DNA from: an uncultured Alistipes sp.
GTDB taxonomy: Bacteria > Bacteroidota > Bacteroidia > Bacteroidales > Rikenellaceae
NCBI GenBank assembly: GCA_900544265.1
Contig: UQUQ01000006.1
Location: forward strand, 33,423-97,422
DNA: 64,000 nucleotides
Direction of reading: 5' to 3'
Under the pieces are notes generated by a model. That model saw nothing but the letters and a program-made list of their open reading frames with translations. It was not told the DNA's origin and made no database searches. Shown piece by piece: positions 26,394 to 34,845 of this stretch; position 1 is the stretch's first letter, and each line of letters starts with the position of its first letter. The translations under genes and the position numbers were made by a program.

Positions 26394-27842
26394 GTGCAGG
26401 GCGAACTCAAGGAGAAGGTGGCGAGCGGCGTGGCCTGGAGCCTCGCCGAGAAGGTCGGATCGACGCTTCTCCAGCTCGGTGTGAGCCTCGTGCTGCTGCG
26501 CCTGCTCGGCCCGGGCTGCTACAACGACGTGGCCATGCTCACGGCCTTCTCGGTCGTGGCGCTGGTGATCGTCGACAGCGGCTTCTCGCAGGTGCTCATC
26601 CGCAAGGCGGCGCCGCGCGCGGAGGACTACAAGTCGGTCTTCGTCTTCAACCTCGCGGTCGCCGTGGCGCTCTACCTGCTGCTCGTGGCCGTGTCGCCCT
26701 GGGTGGCGAAGTTCTACGGACAGCCCGACTTCCGGCGCGTGGCGCCGGTCTTCTTCCTGCTGCTCCCGATGACGGCCTTCTGCTCGGTGCAGAACACGCT
26801 CTTCGCGCGGCAGTTCCGCTTCGCCCTGCTCTCGAAGGTGACCTTCGCGGCGACGGCCGTCAGCGGGTTTGCGGCCGTGGCGCTGGCGCTCTCCGGCGCC
26901 GGGCTGTGGAGCATCGTCGCACAGCGCGTGCTGCTCGTCGGCGTGCGGGCCGCGCTGCTGTGGTGGATCAGCGACTGGCGCCCCCGGGCGCCGTTCAGCC
27001 GTGCGGCGCTGCGCGAGATGGCGCCCAACAGCTTCCGCCTCATGGGTACGGACCTCATCTCGGCGCTCTACACGAAGCTCCCGCAGCTCTTCATCGGACG
27101 CCTCTACGCCGGGACCAACACGCTGGCCTACTTCGACCAGGCGCAGAAACTCAAGGACTCGCCCGTCACGTCGACGGTCATGGCCGTGCAGGGGGTCATC
27201 TTCCCGGCTCTCTCCAAGATCAACGGCAACGATGCGAAATTCGCCGAGAGCTACCGCCAGATCACGATGGTCGTCTCCTACGCCATGTTCCCGATGATGC
27301 TGGGCCTCTCGGCCGTGGCGCCCGACCTCTTCGCACTGCTGGGCGAGAAGTGGATGCCCACGGTGCCCTACTTCGAGGCGATCTGCCTGGTGGGGCTCTT
27401 CTACCCGCTCGCGATGATCTCGCTCAACGTCCTGAAGGTCCGCAGCGACGGCCGCATCATCCTGCGCATCGAGGTGCTCAAGAAGGTGATCATGACGGTG
27501 ATCTTCGCGTTGACGATTCCCCGCAGCGTCATGGCCGTGGTCTGGGGTCTCGTCGCGATCTCGGTCTGCGAGGCGGTCGTCAACTTTGCGGCATCGCGGC
27601 GCTTCACCTCCTACGGCTGGGGCGGTTTCGTGCGCACGCTGCTGCCCGTTGCGGCGGTCTCGGCGGCGATGTACGGCGGGGTGCTGCTCGTGGCCGCCGC
27701 GGTGCCGGGCGGTCCGCTGCTGCGGCTGATGGCCGAGGTGGCGGCGGGTGTGGTGATCTACGTGGTGCTGTCGGCGCTCTTCCGCCTCGAAGCCTTTGCC
27801 GAGGTGCTGGCCATCCTGAAGAAACAGGTCGCCCGAAAGTAG
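26394..27842 (+). CDS. Wzx-like polysaccharide flippase
   Basis: A 482-residue membrane protein with about 12-14 hydrophobic segments, of the lipopolysaccharide-biosynthesis/O-antigen flippase family (PF13440 type). Typical segments are GVAWSLAEKVGSTLLQL at the N-terminus, RLLGPGCYNDVAML, and ALYTKLPQLFIGRLYAGTN in the middle. It should move lipid-linked glycan across the inner membrane. The start is GTG at 26394. No glycosyltransferases lie next to it, so its substrate cannot be inferred. The stop codon lies in the loop of the following terminator. Confidence 0.88.
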   Translation: MQGELKEKVASGVAWSLAEKVGSTLLQLGVSLVLLRLLGPGCYNDVAMLTAFSVVALVIVDSGFSQVLIRKAAPRAEDYKSVFVFNLAVAVALYLLLVAVSPWVAKFYGQPDFRRVAPVFFLLLPMTAFCSVQNTLFARQFRFALLSKVTFAATAVSGFAAVALALSGAGLWSIVAQRVLLVGVRAALLWWISDWRPRAPFSRAALREMAPNSFRLMGTDLISALYTKLPQLFIGRLYAGTNTLAYFDQAQKLKDSPVTSTVMAVQGVIFPALSKINGNDAKFAESYRQITMVVSYAMFPMMLGLSAVAPDLFALLGEKWMPTVPYFEAICLVGLFYPLAMISLNVLKVRSDGRIILRIEVLKKVIMTVIFALTIPRSVMAVVWGLVAISVCEAVVNFAASRRFTSYGWGGFVRTLLPVAAVSAAMYGGVLLVAAAVPGGPLLRLMAEVAAGVVIYVVLSALFRLEAFAEVLAILKKQVARK

Positions 27843-27860
27843 GCGACCTGTCTTTTTTTT
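27824..27860 (+). terminator. Terminator overlapping the flippase stop codon
   Basis: ACAGGTCGCC / GGCGACCTGT, ten-base perfect stem, then C and eight T. The stop codon TAG (27840-27842) falls in the loop and first stem base. The spacer beyond, to 28045, is GC-rich and empty. Confidence 0.95.
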
Positions 27861-28045
27861 GATTTCGCTCTGGGCGCAAGGCCCGTTTCCGGTGTGTTGC
27901 AAGGCGGATTCGTGGCGCATCATGACCTGCGGCCCCCTTTTTCCCGCGGTCCTTCCCGCCGGCCTTTGCCTGCGGGCGATGCCCCGGTCCTTCGGCTGCC
28001 GAAGCTGCCGAAGGTTTCCGCCCCGTCGGATCGGACCCTTTCCGA

Positions 28046-29213
28046 TCAGAATCCGAGTACGGTGAGAACCGACCACTGGAAGTACTTTCTGTACCACCAG
28101 CTGTAGACGAACGAGGCGTTGTCGAACATGATGACGCGGGCCTGGTCGTCGGAGACGGTCGACGAGGTCCAGTACTGGTCCTGGTTGCCGAGCGATGCGT
28201 AGGGGGTTTTCATGTTGTCGGCTACGTGTGCCATGCACTCGTTCAGTATGTCGTTCACGCGGCCCTTGTTCATCCACGAGAAGTTGCCGTAGTCGTCGAT
28301 CAGGAAGAACGAGGATTCGGTGTCGCTCAACTCCACGCCGGCCAGGTTTCTCAGTACGTCGAACCACTGTCCCGCCGAGGGCAGGTACCAGCCCGTCGAC
28401 GCGGCGGGTGCGGGCACCTCGATCTCGAAGTCGGCCGCGGCCTTGATGGCACCGTAGTAGCCCGCCTCGAAGTCGGCCTTGCGCTCCGTGCGGATCGCCA
28501 TGTTGTACTTGTATCCTTCCAGATCGTTGTTGACCAGCGCATAGGTCTCGTGCTCCTTGCCTTCGCCCTCCTCGAAGTTGTCCCACAGCTTCGGAAGACC
28601 GATTTCGGATTCGTCGCGGCTGCTGTCGTAGTCCGGCGTCATGTACCAGTAGAAGAGGTCGGTGACCTGACGGGGCGTCCGCGTGGCGATGACCAGACCG
28701 TGGGGCTCGACGCCCTTGGCGCGCAACGCCTCCTTCTCGGCTTCGCCCATGCGTGTCACGTCGGTCGTGAATACGATGCCGATCACGTTGGCGCTTGTGA
28801 TCGTTGCGGCATCCGTCTCCCTGTCGAGCAGCGAACCGTCGGCAAGGTAGAAATCACCGACCTGTGCGTTGTCGGCGAGCTTGTTGCCGGCGAATACCGT
28901 CACGGCGCAGCTGGCGCTGAACTCCTTGACCTCGACCCGGATGTTGGCCGTACCGGCTGCGACGGCCGTTACCAGACCCGCCTCGTCGACCGTGGCGACG
29001 GCTTCGTTGTCGCTGGTCCAAAGGATGGCATCGTAGTCCGCCTTCTCGGGCTGCACGGTCAGGGTGAGCTGCGTCGTCTCCGCGGGAAGCATCGATACGG
29101 TCGTCGGTGCGAGCGTGACGCCTTCGAGCTTCACGGTTTCCGCGTCGTCGGAGCAGGAGACTGCCGCCATCGTTGCGAGGGAGGGTCAGCAGAACGAGTG
29201 ATAAATGTTTCAT
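28046..29213 (-). CDS. Ig-like (BIG2) surface lipoprotein, apparent frameshift in signal peptide
   Basis: From 29170 down, the frame encodes an intact 374-residue protein: a bacterial Ig-like domain (VTLAPTTVSMLPAETTQL ... ATVDEAGLVTAVAAGTANI), then a region with GDFYLADGSLLDR, GIVFTTD, YLPSAGQWFDVL and YWTSST. In the +1-shifted frame directly upstream lies MKHLSLVLLTL starting at 29213. Joining the two by removing one C from CCCTCCCTC (29177-29187) restores MKHLSLVLLTLLATMAAVSC, a perfect lipoprotein signal. So the gene is broken by one extra base, or the base is an assembly error. The shifted frame has a stop just upstream, so no alternative signal exists. Likely a surface-exposed or adhesin-like protein, related in its C-terminal half to the lipoprotein at 60489. 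Confidence 0.8.
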
Positions 29214-29543
29214 AATGGTATAGGGATTGGTTAATGAAAGGGGGTACACCATCATGGGATATACCGGCCGGGGCTCTCGCGGTGCCGTGTGCCGGTATGT
29301 CGTATGTGTCGGAAATGTGAGCGGGTCGCCGGATAGTGCGTCGGAATTGCAGGGTTCGGCGATCAGCCTCTCGCATCTCCGGATCGCAATATCTGAAAAA
29401 TTTTATTAAATAACAAAGCCCGGATGAGAAAACTCTCCGAAAAGAGCGGAATGGTTCTGTTTTCTCGGCGAAAGCGACCCCGAATGCTGCGATTCGGCCG
29501 GGGCGAGCCGCTGCGTGAGGTTTGTATTCGGACCCGTGCAGCG
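29214..29543. other. Spacer with AT-rich promoter-like stretch
   Basis: No gene is supported. An AT-rich segment at about 29385-29425 contains minus-strand TTTG followed some 21 bases later by ATATTGC, a weak promoter candidate for the lipoprotein gene at 29213. The rest, towards 29543, is GC-rich spacer. Confidence 0.4.
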
Positions 29544-29607
29544 GCGGGGCGGCGGGGCGGCGGGACAGCGGGGCGGCGGGGCGACGGGGCGACGGGGCAG
29601 CGGGACA
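29544..29607. repeat. Eight tandem 8-base G-rich units
   Basis: Units GCGGGGCG, GCGGGGCG, GCGGGACA, GCGGGGCG, GCGGGGCG, ACGGGGCG, ACGGGGCA, GCGGGACA. The plus strand has eight G3-4 runs spaced by four to five bases, so it fits the G-quadruplex pattern several times over. It lies in the spacer after buk. Confidence 0.9.
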
Positions 29608-29684
29608 GCGGCGGATCGGCGGCGGACGGGCGCGCCCGCCCGTATCCGGGCTCGCGCGAGAGGGTGTCGCTTCTGCAACCAGGC

Positions 29685-29724
29685 AAAAGCGGCGGAACCG
29701 GTATCAGCCGGTCCCGCCGCTTTT
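29685..29724 (-). terminator. Terminator of the ackA-ptb-buk group
   Basis: AAAAGCGGCGG...CCGCCGCTTTT with an inner ACCGG / CCGGT stem, 34 bases beyond the buk stop on the minus strand. Confidence 0.88.
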
Positions 29725-29758
29725 CGGCCGGTGGCGACGGAGAACCGCCGCCTTCGGG

Positions 29759-30832
29759 TTACTTGTAGAGCTTCGGGGTGATGACGCCGTGCAGAACCAC
29801 CAGCGCATTCTTCACGAGGGACTCCAGCTCGTTCTCGCCGGGGTAGACCGCGATCGGTGCGATGAATCCGCAGTGTTCGCGGATGTACTCCACGACGGGT
29901 TCGTTGTAGGAGATGCCGCCCGTGAGGATGATGGCGTCGACCTTGCCCGAGAGCGTTGCGGCCATTGCCCCGATCTGCTTGGAGACGTTGTAGCACATGG
30001 CGTCGAGCATCATGCGGGCGCGGTTGTCGCCCTCCTTGATGCGCTTCATCACCTCCATGACGGAGTTCGTGCCGAGATAGGCCACCAGGCCGCCCTTGCT
30101 CGAAACGTATTTCAGCAGCTCCTCGCGCGTGTACTGTCCCGAGAAGCAAATCTTGATCAGCTCGCTCGACGGAATGCTGCCCGCACGGTCCGGAGCGAAG
30201 GGCCCGTCGCCGTCGAGGGCGTTGTTCACGTCAACGACGCGCCCCTGGCGGTGTGCCGCCACGGAGATGCCGCCGCCCATGTGGGCCACGATGAGGTTCG
30301 ACTCCTCGTAGACGAGGCCCGCGCGCTCGCAGTGCAGGCGGGCGGTCGCCTTCTGGTTCAGGGCGTGGAAGATCGGCTTGCGCTGGCACATCGGCATGCC
30401 CGTGATGCGGGCCGTGTCGTCCATCTCGTCGACGACCGGCGGATCGGCGATGTAGGCCTTGATGCCGGGGCCGGCCATGTGGGCGATCTGTGCCGCCAGC
30501 AGGCCGCCGAGGTTGCAGGCGTGTTTCATCTGGGCGTTCCGCAGGTCGTAGCGCATGCGCGAGTTCACCTCGTAGACGCCGGCCGGAACGGGACGGATGA
30601 GTCCGCCGCGGCCGATGACGGCCGAGAGCCGGTGGATGTCGAAGTCGTGGTCACGCAGCGCCTGGAGGATCAGCCCCCGGCGCCAGTCGAGCTGGTCGAT
30701 GACGTTGGCGAAGCGGGCGAGTTCCTCCGTGGGGTGCGAGAGCGACAATTCCAACAAAGGCCGCTCCTCTTCGTAGAGGGCGACCTTCGTGGATGTCGAG
30801 CCGGGATTTATTGCCAATACGATGTAGCTCAT
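29759..30832 (-). CDS. buk: Butyrate (branched-chain fatty acid) kinase
   Basis: A 357-residue ASKHA-fold kinase converting acyl phosphate and ADP to fatty acid and ATP. N-terminal phosphate loop INPGSTSTKVALYE, HMGGGISVAAH and ILTGGISYN mark the butyrate kinase branch rather than acetate kinase. It follows ptb by 63 bases, so the pair would convert butyryl- or branched acyl-CoA to acid with ATP gain. The terminator downstream closes a transcript that probably starts at crcB or ackA. Confidence 0.95.
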   Translation of the reverse strand: MSYIVLAINPGSTSTKVALYEEERPLLELSLSHPTEELARFANVIDQLDWRRGLILQALRDHDFDIHRLSAVIGRGGLIRPVPAGVYEVNSRMRYDLRNAQMKHACNLGGLLAAQIAHMAGPGIKAYIADPPVVDEMDDTARITGMPMCQRKPIFHALNQKATARLHCERAGLVYEESNLIVAHMGGGISVAAHRQGRVVDVNNALDGDGPFAPDRAGSIPSSELIKICFSGQYTREELLKYVSSKGGLVAYLGTNSVMEVMKRIKEGDNRARMMLDAMCYNVSKQIGAMAATLSGKVDAIILTGGISYNEPVVEYIREHCGFIAPIAVYPGENELESLVKNALVVLHGVITPKLYK

Positions 30833-30895
30833 AAGATTCTCGGTTCTGGTTTTAGGTTCGGTTGGTAGTTGGTTGGTTGATTCGTGGGTGGCAGG

Positions 30896-31801
30896 TTATT
30901 TTGCGGCCAGGCAGGCCAGTGCGATCGAATAGAGTTTCGTCTTGCTCGTGTCGCCGCGCGAGGTGAGCACGCACGGAACCTTCGTGCCGACGACCATGGC
31001 GGCCAGCTCGCCGCCGCACAGGTGCGTCACCGACTTGAAGAAGACGTTGGCCGATTCGAGGTTCGGGAAGAGCAGGCAGTCCGGATCGCCGGCAACCGAC
31101 GAACCCTTGACCTTCTTGTGCTCGGCCACGTCCTTGTAGAGCGCCACGTCGAGCGACAGCGGTCCGTCGACGATGACGTTGCCCAGCTGTCCGCGGTCGC
31201 CCATCTTGGCCAGCAGCGCGCCCTCGGTCGAGGAGATCACGCTCGGAAGCAGCTGCTCGGAGGGGGCGATGCAGGCGATCTTCGGGGTCTTGATGCCCAG
31301 CAGCGCGGCCGTCTGTGCGAGGTAGCCGATCTGCTTGATCTTCTGCTTGAAGTCCGGCAGCGGAATCACGGCCACATCCGAGATGATGAGCAGCTTGGGA
31401 TAGCAGGGCATCTCGACGATCGACACGTGGCTCAGCACGCCCTTCGGCGGGAAGAGCCCCGCATCCTTGTTCAGAATGCCGCGCATGTACTTGTCCGTCG
31501 AGACCAGACCCTTCATCAGCACGTCGGCGTTGCCCGCCACGACGGCGGCCACGGCCTGCTGCACGCACTTCACGTCGTTGGGCTCGTTGACGATGTTGAA
31601 TGCCTTGATGTCGATGTGATTCTCTTCGCAGACCTGCTTGATGACCTCCTTGTCACCGTAGAGCGTCGGCTCCACCAGCCCCTCCTTGTATGCCTCGTAG
31701 ACGGCAGCCAGCGTGTGCGAATCCTGCCCGTAGGCTACGGCCAGACGTTTCTTGCCTTTCTTTCTCGCCTCTTCGACGATTTCCGTAAGATGCTGAATCA
31801 T
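30896..31801 (-). CDS. ptb: Phosphate butyryltransferase
   Basis: A 301-residue acyltransferase of the PTA/PTB family (PF01515) exchanging CoA for phosphate. Segments NADVLMKGLVSTDKYMR, SHVSIVEMP, ISDVAVIPLPDF and VAGDPDCLLFPNLESANVF are family-typical. Adjacency to buk supports phosphate butyryltransferase over phosphate acetyltransferase, though substrate range is often broad. No separate pta is present next to ackA here. Confidence 0.92.
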   Translation of the reverse strand: MIQHLTEIVEEARKKGKKRLAVAYGQDSHTLAAVYEAYKEGLVEPTLYGDKEVIKQVCEENHIDIKAFNIVNEPNDVKCVQQAVAAVVAGNADVLMKGLVSTDKYMRGILNKDAGLFPPKGVLSHVSIVEMPCYPKLLIISDVAVIPLPDFKQKIKQIGYLAQTAALLGIKTPKIACIAPSEQLLPSVISSTEGALLAKMGDRGQLGNVIVDGPLSLDVALYKDVAEHKKVKGSSVAGDPDCLLFPNLESANVFFKSVTHLCGGELAAMVVGTKVPCVLTSRGDTSKTKLYSIALACLAAK

Positions 31802-31832
31802 AGTTTTTGCTGTTTTTGTGGATCGAATCCGT

Positions 31833-33035
31833 TTATTTTACCAGGTTGTAGGTGTCCGTTGCGATGACGAGCTCCTCGTTCGTGGCGATGACGGCGACCT
31901 TGACCTTCGAGTCAGGGGCCGAGAGGATCTTGTCGACGCCGCGCACGCCCCGGTTGGCCTCGCGGTCGAACTTCACGCCCATGAACTCCAGGCCCGAGCA
32001 GACCGTCTCGCGCATCTCGCTCGAGTTCTCGCCCACGCCGCCCGTGAAGACGATCAGGTCGACACCGCCCATCTCGGCGGCATACTCGCCCACGAACTTC
32101 TTGATGCGGTTGTAGTACATGTCGCGGGCCAGGATGGCGCGAGGATTGCCCTCGTCGTAGGCGCGGTCGATGTCGCGCATGTCGCTCGAGATGCCCGTCA
32201 GGCCCTGTACGCCCGACTGCTTGTTCATCATCGTGTTGAGCTCGGCATAGCTCATGCCCTCCTTTTCGCCGATGAAGGTGATGGCGCTGGCGTCGACCTG
32301 TCCGCAGCGCGTGCCCATCACCAGACCGTCGAGCGGCGAGAAGCCCATCGACGTGTCGAACGACTTGCCGTTGAGCACGGCCGTCACCGAACCGCCGTTG
32401 CCGATGTGGCAGGTGATGATCTTCGAGTGGTTGATGTCGAGCCCGGCGAGCTCGGCGCCGACGCGGGCCACGAACTTGTGGCTCGTGCCGTGGAAGCCGT
32501 ACTTGCGCACGCGGTACTTCTCATAGTAGGCGTAGGGCAGGGCATACATGTAGTTGGTGGCGGGAATCGTCTGGTGGAACGACGTGTCGAAGACGGTGAC
32601 CTGCGGCACGCCCGGCAGCACCTTCTCGATCGAGAGCACACCCTCGAGGTTGGCGGGGTTGTGCAGCGGGGCGATCTCGAACAGCGAGCGGATCTTGGTC
32701 TTCACCTCCTCGTCGACCAGGCAGCTGGCCGGGAAGAACTCGCCGCCGTGGGCGACGCGGTGACCGACGGCCTTCACCTCGTCGAGCGACGAGATCACGC
32801 CGTGGACGGGGTCCGTCAGGGCCTTCAGCACGAGGCTGATGCCGGTCGTGTGGTCGGGAATGGGCTGGTGCGCCTCGAACGGCTCCTTGCCGACGGGCTT
32901 GTGCGTGAGGTCGCCCTCCGGGAGGCCGATGCGCTCCACGAGGCCCTTTGCGAGCAGTTTGCTCGATGCGGCTTCCATGTCGATGACCTGGTACTTGATC
33001 GACGACGATCCGCAGTTCAATACCAAAATTACCAT
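31833..33035 (-). CDS. ackA: Acetate kinase
   Basis: A 400-residue enzyme making acetate and ATP from acetyl phosphate. Visible are LVLNCGSSSIKY at the N-terminus, GHRVAHGG, the FDTSFHQTIP catalytic region, HIGNGGSVTAV and FTGGVGENSSEMR. Length is exactly typical. It lies 31 bases upstream of ptb and 20 bases after crcB on the same strand. Acetyl phosphate could come from Ptb or from a pta gene elsewhere. Confidence 0.97.
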   Translation of the reverse strand: MVILVLNCGSSSIKYQVIDMEAASSKLLAKGLVERIGLPEGDLTHKPVGKEPFEAHQPIPDHTTGISLVLKALTDPVHGVISSLDEVKAVGHRVAHGGEFFPASCLVDEEVKTKIRSLFEIAPLHNPANLEGVLSIEKVLPGVPQVTVFDTSFHQTIPATNYMYALPYAYYEKYRVRKYGFHGTSHKFVARVGAELAGLDINHSKIITCHIGNGGSVTAVLNGKSFDTSMGFSPLDGLVMGTRCGQVDASAITFIGEKEGMSYAELNTMMNKQSGVQGLTGISSDMRDIDRAYDEGNPRAILARDMYYNRIKKFVGEYAAEMGGVDLIVFTGGVGENSSEMRETVCSGLEFMGVKFDREANRGVRGVDKILSAPDSKVKVAVIATNEELVIATDTYNLVK

Positions 33036-33055
33036 TGTTCTGTCGTATTAGTCAG

Positions 33056-33427
33056 TTAATTTTTCAGTAGTGTTCCGATCCACCAGCCCAGCGCCGCAAA
33101 GGCGATGCAGACCGCGACGCTCGATGCGACATAGAGCAGTGCCGGGCCGTAGCATTCGGCGCGCAGCAGCCGCACGGTGTCGGCCGAGAAGCTCGAAAAG
33201 GTCGTGAAGCCGCCGCAGAAACCCACGACGAGCAGCCACGCGGCCGTTTGCGAGTCGAGCACCTCGAGCAGCAGTCCGATGAGCAGCGATCCGACGGCGT
33301 TGACCGTGAATGTCCCGGCCGGAAAACCGCAGATCGTCTGCCCGGCGAGCAGCCCGTAGGAGAGGGCATAACGGCAGATGCTACCGAGTGCTCCGCCTCC
33401 GCCTACAGCCAAAAGTTCACGAATCAT
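33056..33427 (-). CDS. crcB: Fluoride exporter CrcB/Fluc
   Basis: A 123-residue membrane protein with four helices, working as a dual-topology dimer that lets fluoride out of the cell. GGGALGSICRY at the N-terminus, TFTVNAVGSLLIGL and GFCGGFTTFSSFS are the pore signatures. I see no fluoride riboswitch in the short AT-rich leader. It is the first gene of the crcB-ackA-ptb-buk group; linkage to acetate kinase may simply reflect that fluoride inhibits phosphoryl-transfer enzymes. Confidence 0.95.
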   Translation of the reverse strand: MIRELLAVGGGGALGSICRYALSYGLLAGQTICGFPAGTFTVNAVGSLLIGLLLEVLDSQTAAWLLVVGFCGGFTTFSSFSADTVRLLRAECYGPALLYVASSVAVCIAFAALGWWIGTLLKN

Positions 33428-33457
33428 AAGTTAAATATACGATTTATTTTATAGGTG

Positions 33458-33466
33458 TGCAAATTT
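33458..33466 (-). promoter_or_regulatory. -7 box TAAATTTGC of crcB-ackA-ptb-buk
   Basis: Full -7 match on the minus strand in an AT-rich stretch, leader about 25-30 nt. A second TATATTTA lies even closer to the start (about 33431-33438). No TTTG at -33. Confidence 0.55.
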
Positions 33467-33996
33467 ATGTAAAAAATGATTGCGGTTTGTTAGATTTTCT
33501 GCCGTTTTACGGGGATTTTTTGTTCTAAAGGCTTGTTTTGCATCCCCGAAAGGGCCGGATCGGCCCGGATCGGAGCCGATGGAGGGGGCGCCGGAGTTAT
33601 GGCGCGGGGCAGGAGAGGATACCGGGCGTTCGGATCGGATTCGGGGGGGGGGACGGTGGGGACCGGGGTCATGGTGCGGACCGGAGATGTTGCCGGGGGG
33701 CGGAGTTGAAGAGGGTGCCGGAGGCGGGTACTCCGGAGCCGTATCGGACCGGAAGCGGGTGTTTTGGAGCGGCGCAGGGAATTTTGGACCGGAACCGGGG
33801 TGCGGAGGGACGGAGCCCCGCGGAGCAATGCCTCGACGGCAAGGTTGAGGGGGTGTCCCGGAGGTGGCGGGGAAGGGCCGGTGTTCGGATGGCAATGCCC
33901 CGGAGGCGGTTGAGGGATGACGTTCCGGGAGCGGGGGCTGTGGCCGGTGTTCAGACGGCGGGGTTGTGGGGCAATGCTCCGGCGGCGGGGCGGAGG
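33467..33996. other. Non-coding spacer
   Basis: After a short AT-rich part, about 450 bases of GC-rich, G-heavy low-complexity sequence with imperfect GGAG/CCGG repeats and no credible gene. I see no T-tailed terminator for the response regulator that ends at 33997. Confidence 0.5.
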
Positions 33997-34671
33997 TCAG
34001 GGTTCGTACTTGTAGCCTACGCCCTTGACGGTCACGATGCGTCGGTCGCCGATCTTCTGCCGCAGCTTGCGGATGTGCACGTCGATCGTGCGATCGCCGA
34101 CCACCACGTCGCTGCCCCAGATGCGCGAGTAGATCTCCTCGCGCGTGACAAGCCGGCCCGGCTGCGAGCAGAGCAGGTCGAGCAGCGCGAACTCCTTGCG
34201 CGGCAGGACGATCTCGCGGCCGTCGCACGTGGCCGTGTAGCGTTCGCGGTCGATCGTGATGCCGCTGTGCGGCTCCGCTCCGGCGGTCGGGGTGCCGCTG
34301 TCGACCCGCTTCAGAAGCGCCTGCACGCGGCTGACCAGCAGTTTCATCTTGATGGGCTTGGTCAGGTAGTCGTCCGCCCCGACGCCGAATCCCGAGAGCT
34401 GCTGCTCCTCCTCGCCCAGCGCCGAGAGAAAGACGACCATCGTGTCCTTGAGCTGCGGGTCGCGGCGGATGGCGCGGCAGGTCTCGATCCCGTCCATGAC
34501 GGGCATCATCATGTCGAGCAGGATCAGGTGCGGCCGGCATGCGGCGGCAACCTGCAGCGCCTGGGCCCCGTTCTCGGCGGTGAAGACCTCGTAGCCCTCG
34601 CGCACGAGGTTGTAACGCACGAATTCAAGGATGTCGACCTCGTCGTCGACCAGCAGGATGCGGTGGCTCAT
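33997..34671 (-). CDS. OmpR/PhoB-family response regulator, orphan
   Basis: A 224-residue two-domain regulator. The receiver domain has the acidic pair at residues 9-10, phosphoacceptor Asp53 (LLDMMMP), Ser83 and Lys105 (LTKPI). The winged-helix DNA-binding domain ends with DRTIDVHIRKLRQKIG and VKGVGYKYEP, the OmpR signature. No histidine kinase lies next to it, so its partner must be elsewhere. Divergent from the DUF349 gene; a weak GAAATTTGC (34747-34755) may be its -7 box. Confidence 0.95.
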   Translation of the reverse strand: MSHRILLVDDEVDILEFVRYNLVREGYEVFTAENGAQALQVAAACRPHLILLDMMMPVMDGIETCRAIRRDPQLKDTMVVFLSALGEEEQQLSGFGVGADDYLTKPIKMKLLVSRVQALLKRVDSGTPTAGAEPHSGITIDRERYTATCDGREIVLPRKEFALLDLLCSQPGRLVTREEIYSRIWGSDVVVGDRTIDVHIRKLRQKIGDRRIVTVKGVGYKYEP

Positions 34672-34766
34672 CGTTTCGGTTTCGGTTTCGGCGGCGCGGA
34701 CGGCGTGCTTCGGTGCGGCCCGTTCCGTGTTTCTTCCGCGAAGATAGCAAATTTCCCGCTAAATCG

Positions 34767-34798
34767 TTCGGCGACACCGGAAAAATGAGTATATTTGC
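34767..34798 (+). promoter_or_regulatory. Promoter of DUF349-pyrG-yidC
   Basis: TTCG (34767-34770), 19 bases, TATATTTGC (34790-34798). One mismatch at -33, full -7. Leader about 40-45 nt to the ATG at 34846. Confidence 0.65.
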
Positions 34799-34845
34799 GG
34801 GATTCATGTACTCCCGTATGCGCGGGATCTAAAACGTGTAGAGCG

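Noticed and set aside
33428-33470. Fluoride riboswitch upstream of crcB
   Set aside because: The leader is too short and AT-rich; no aptamer motif is visible.
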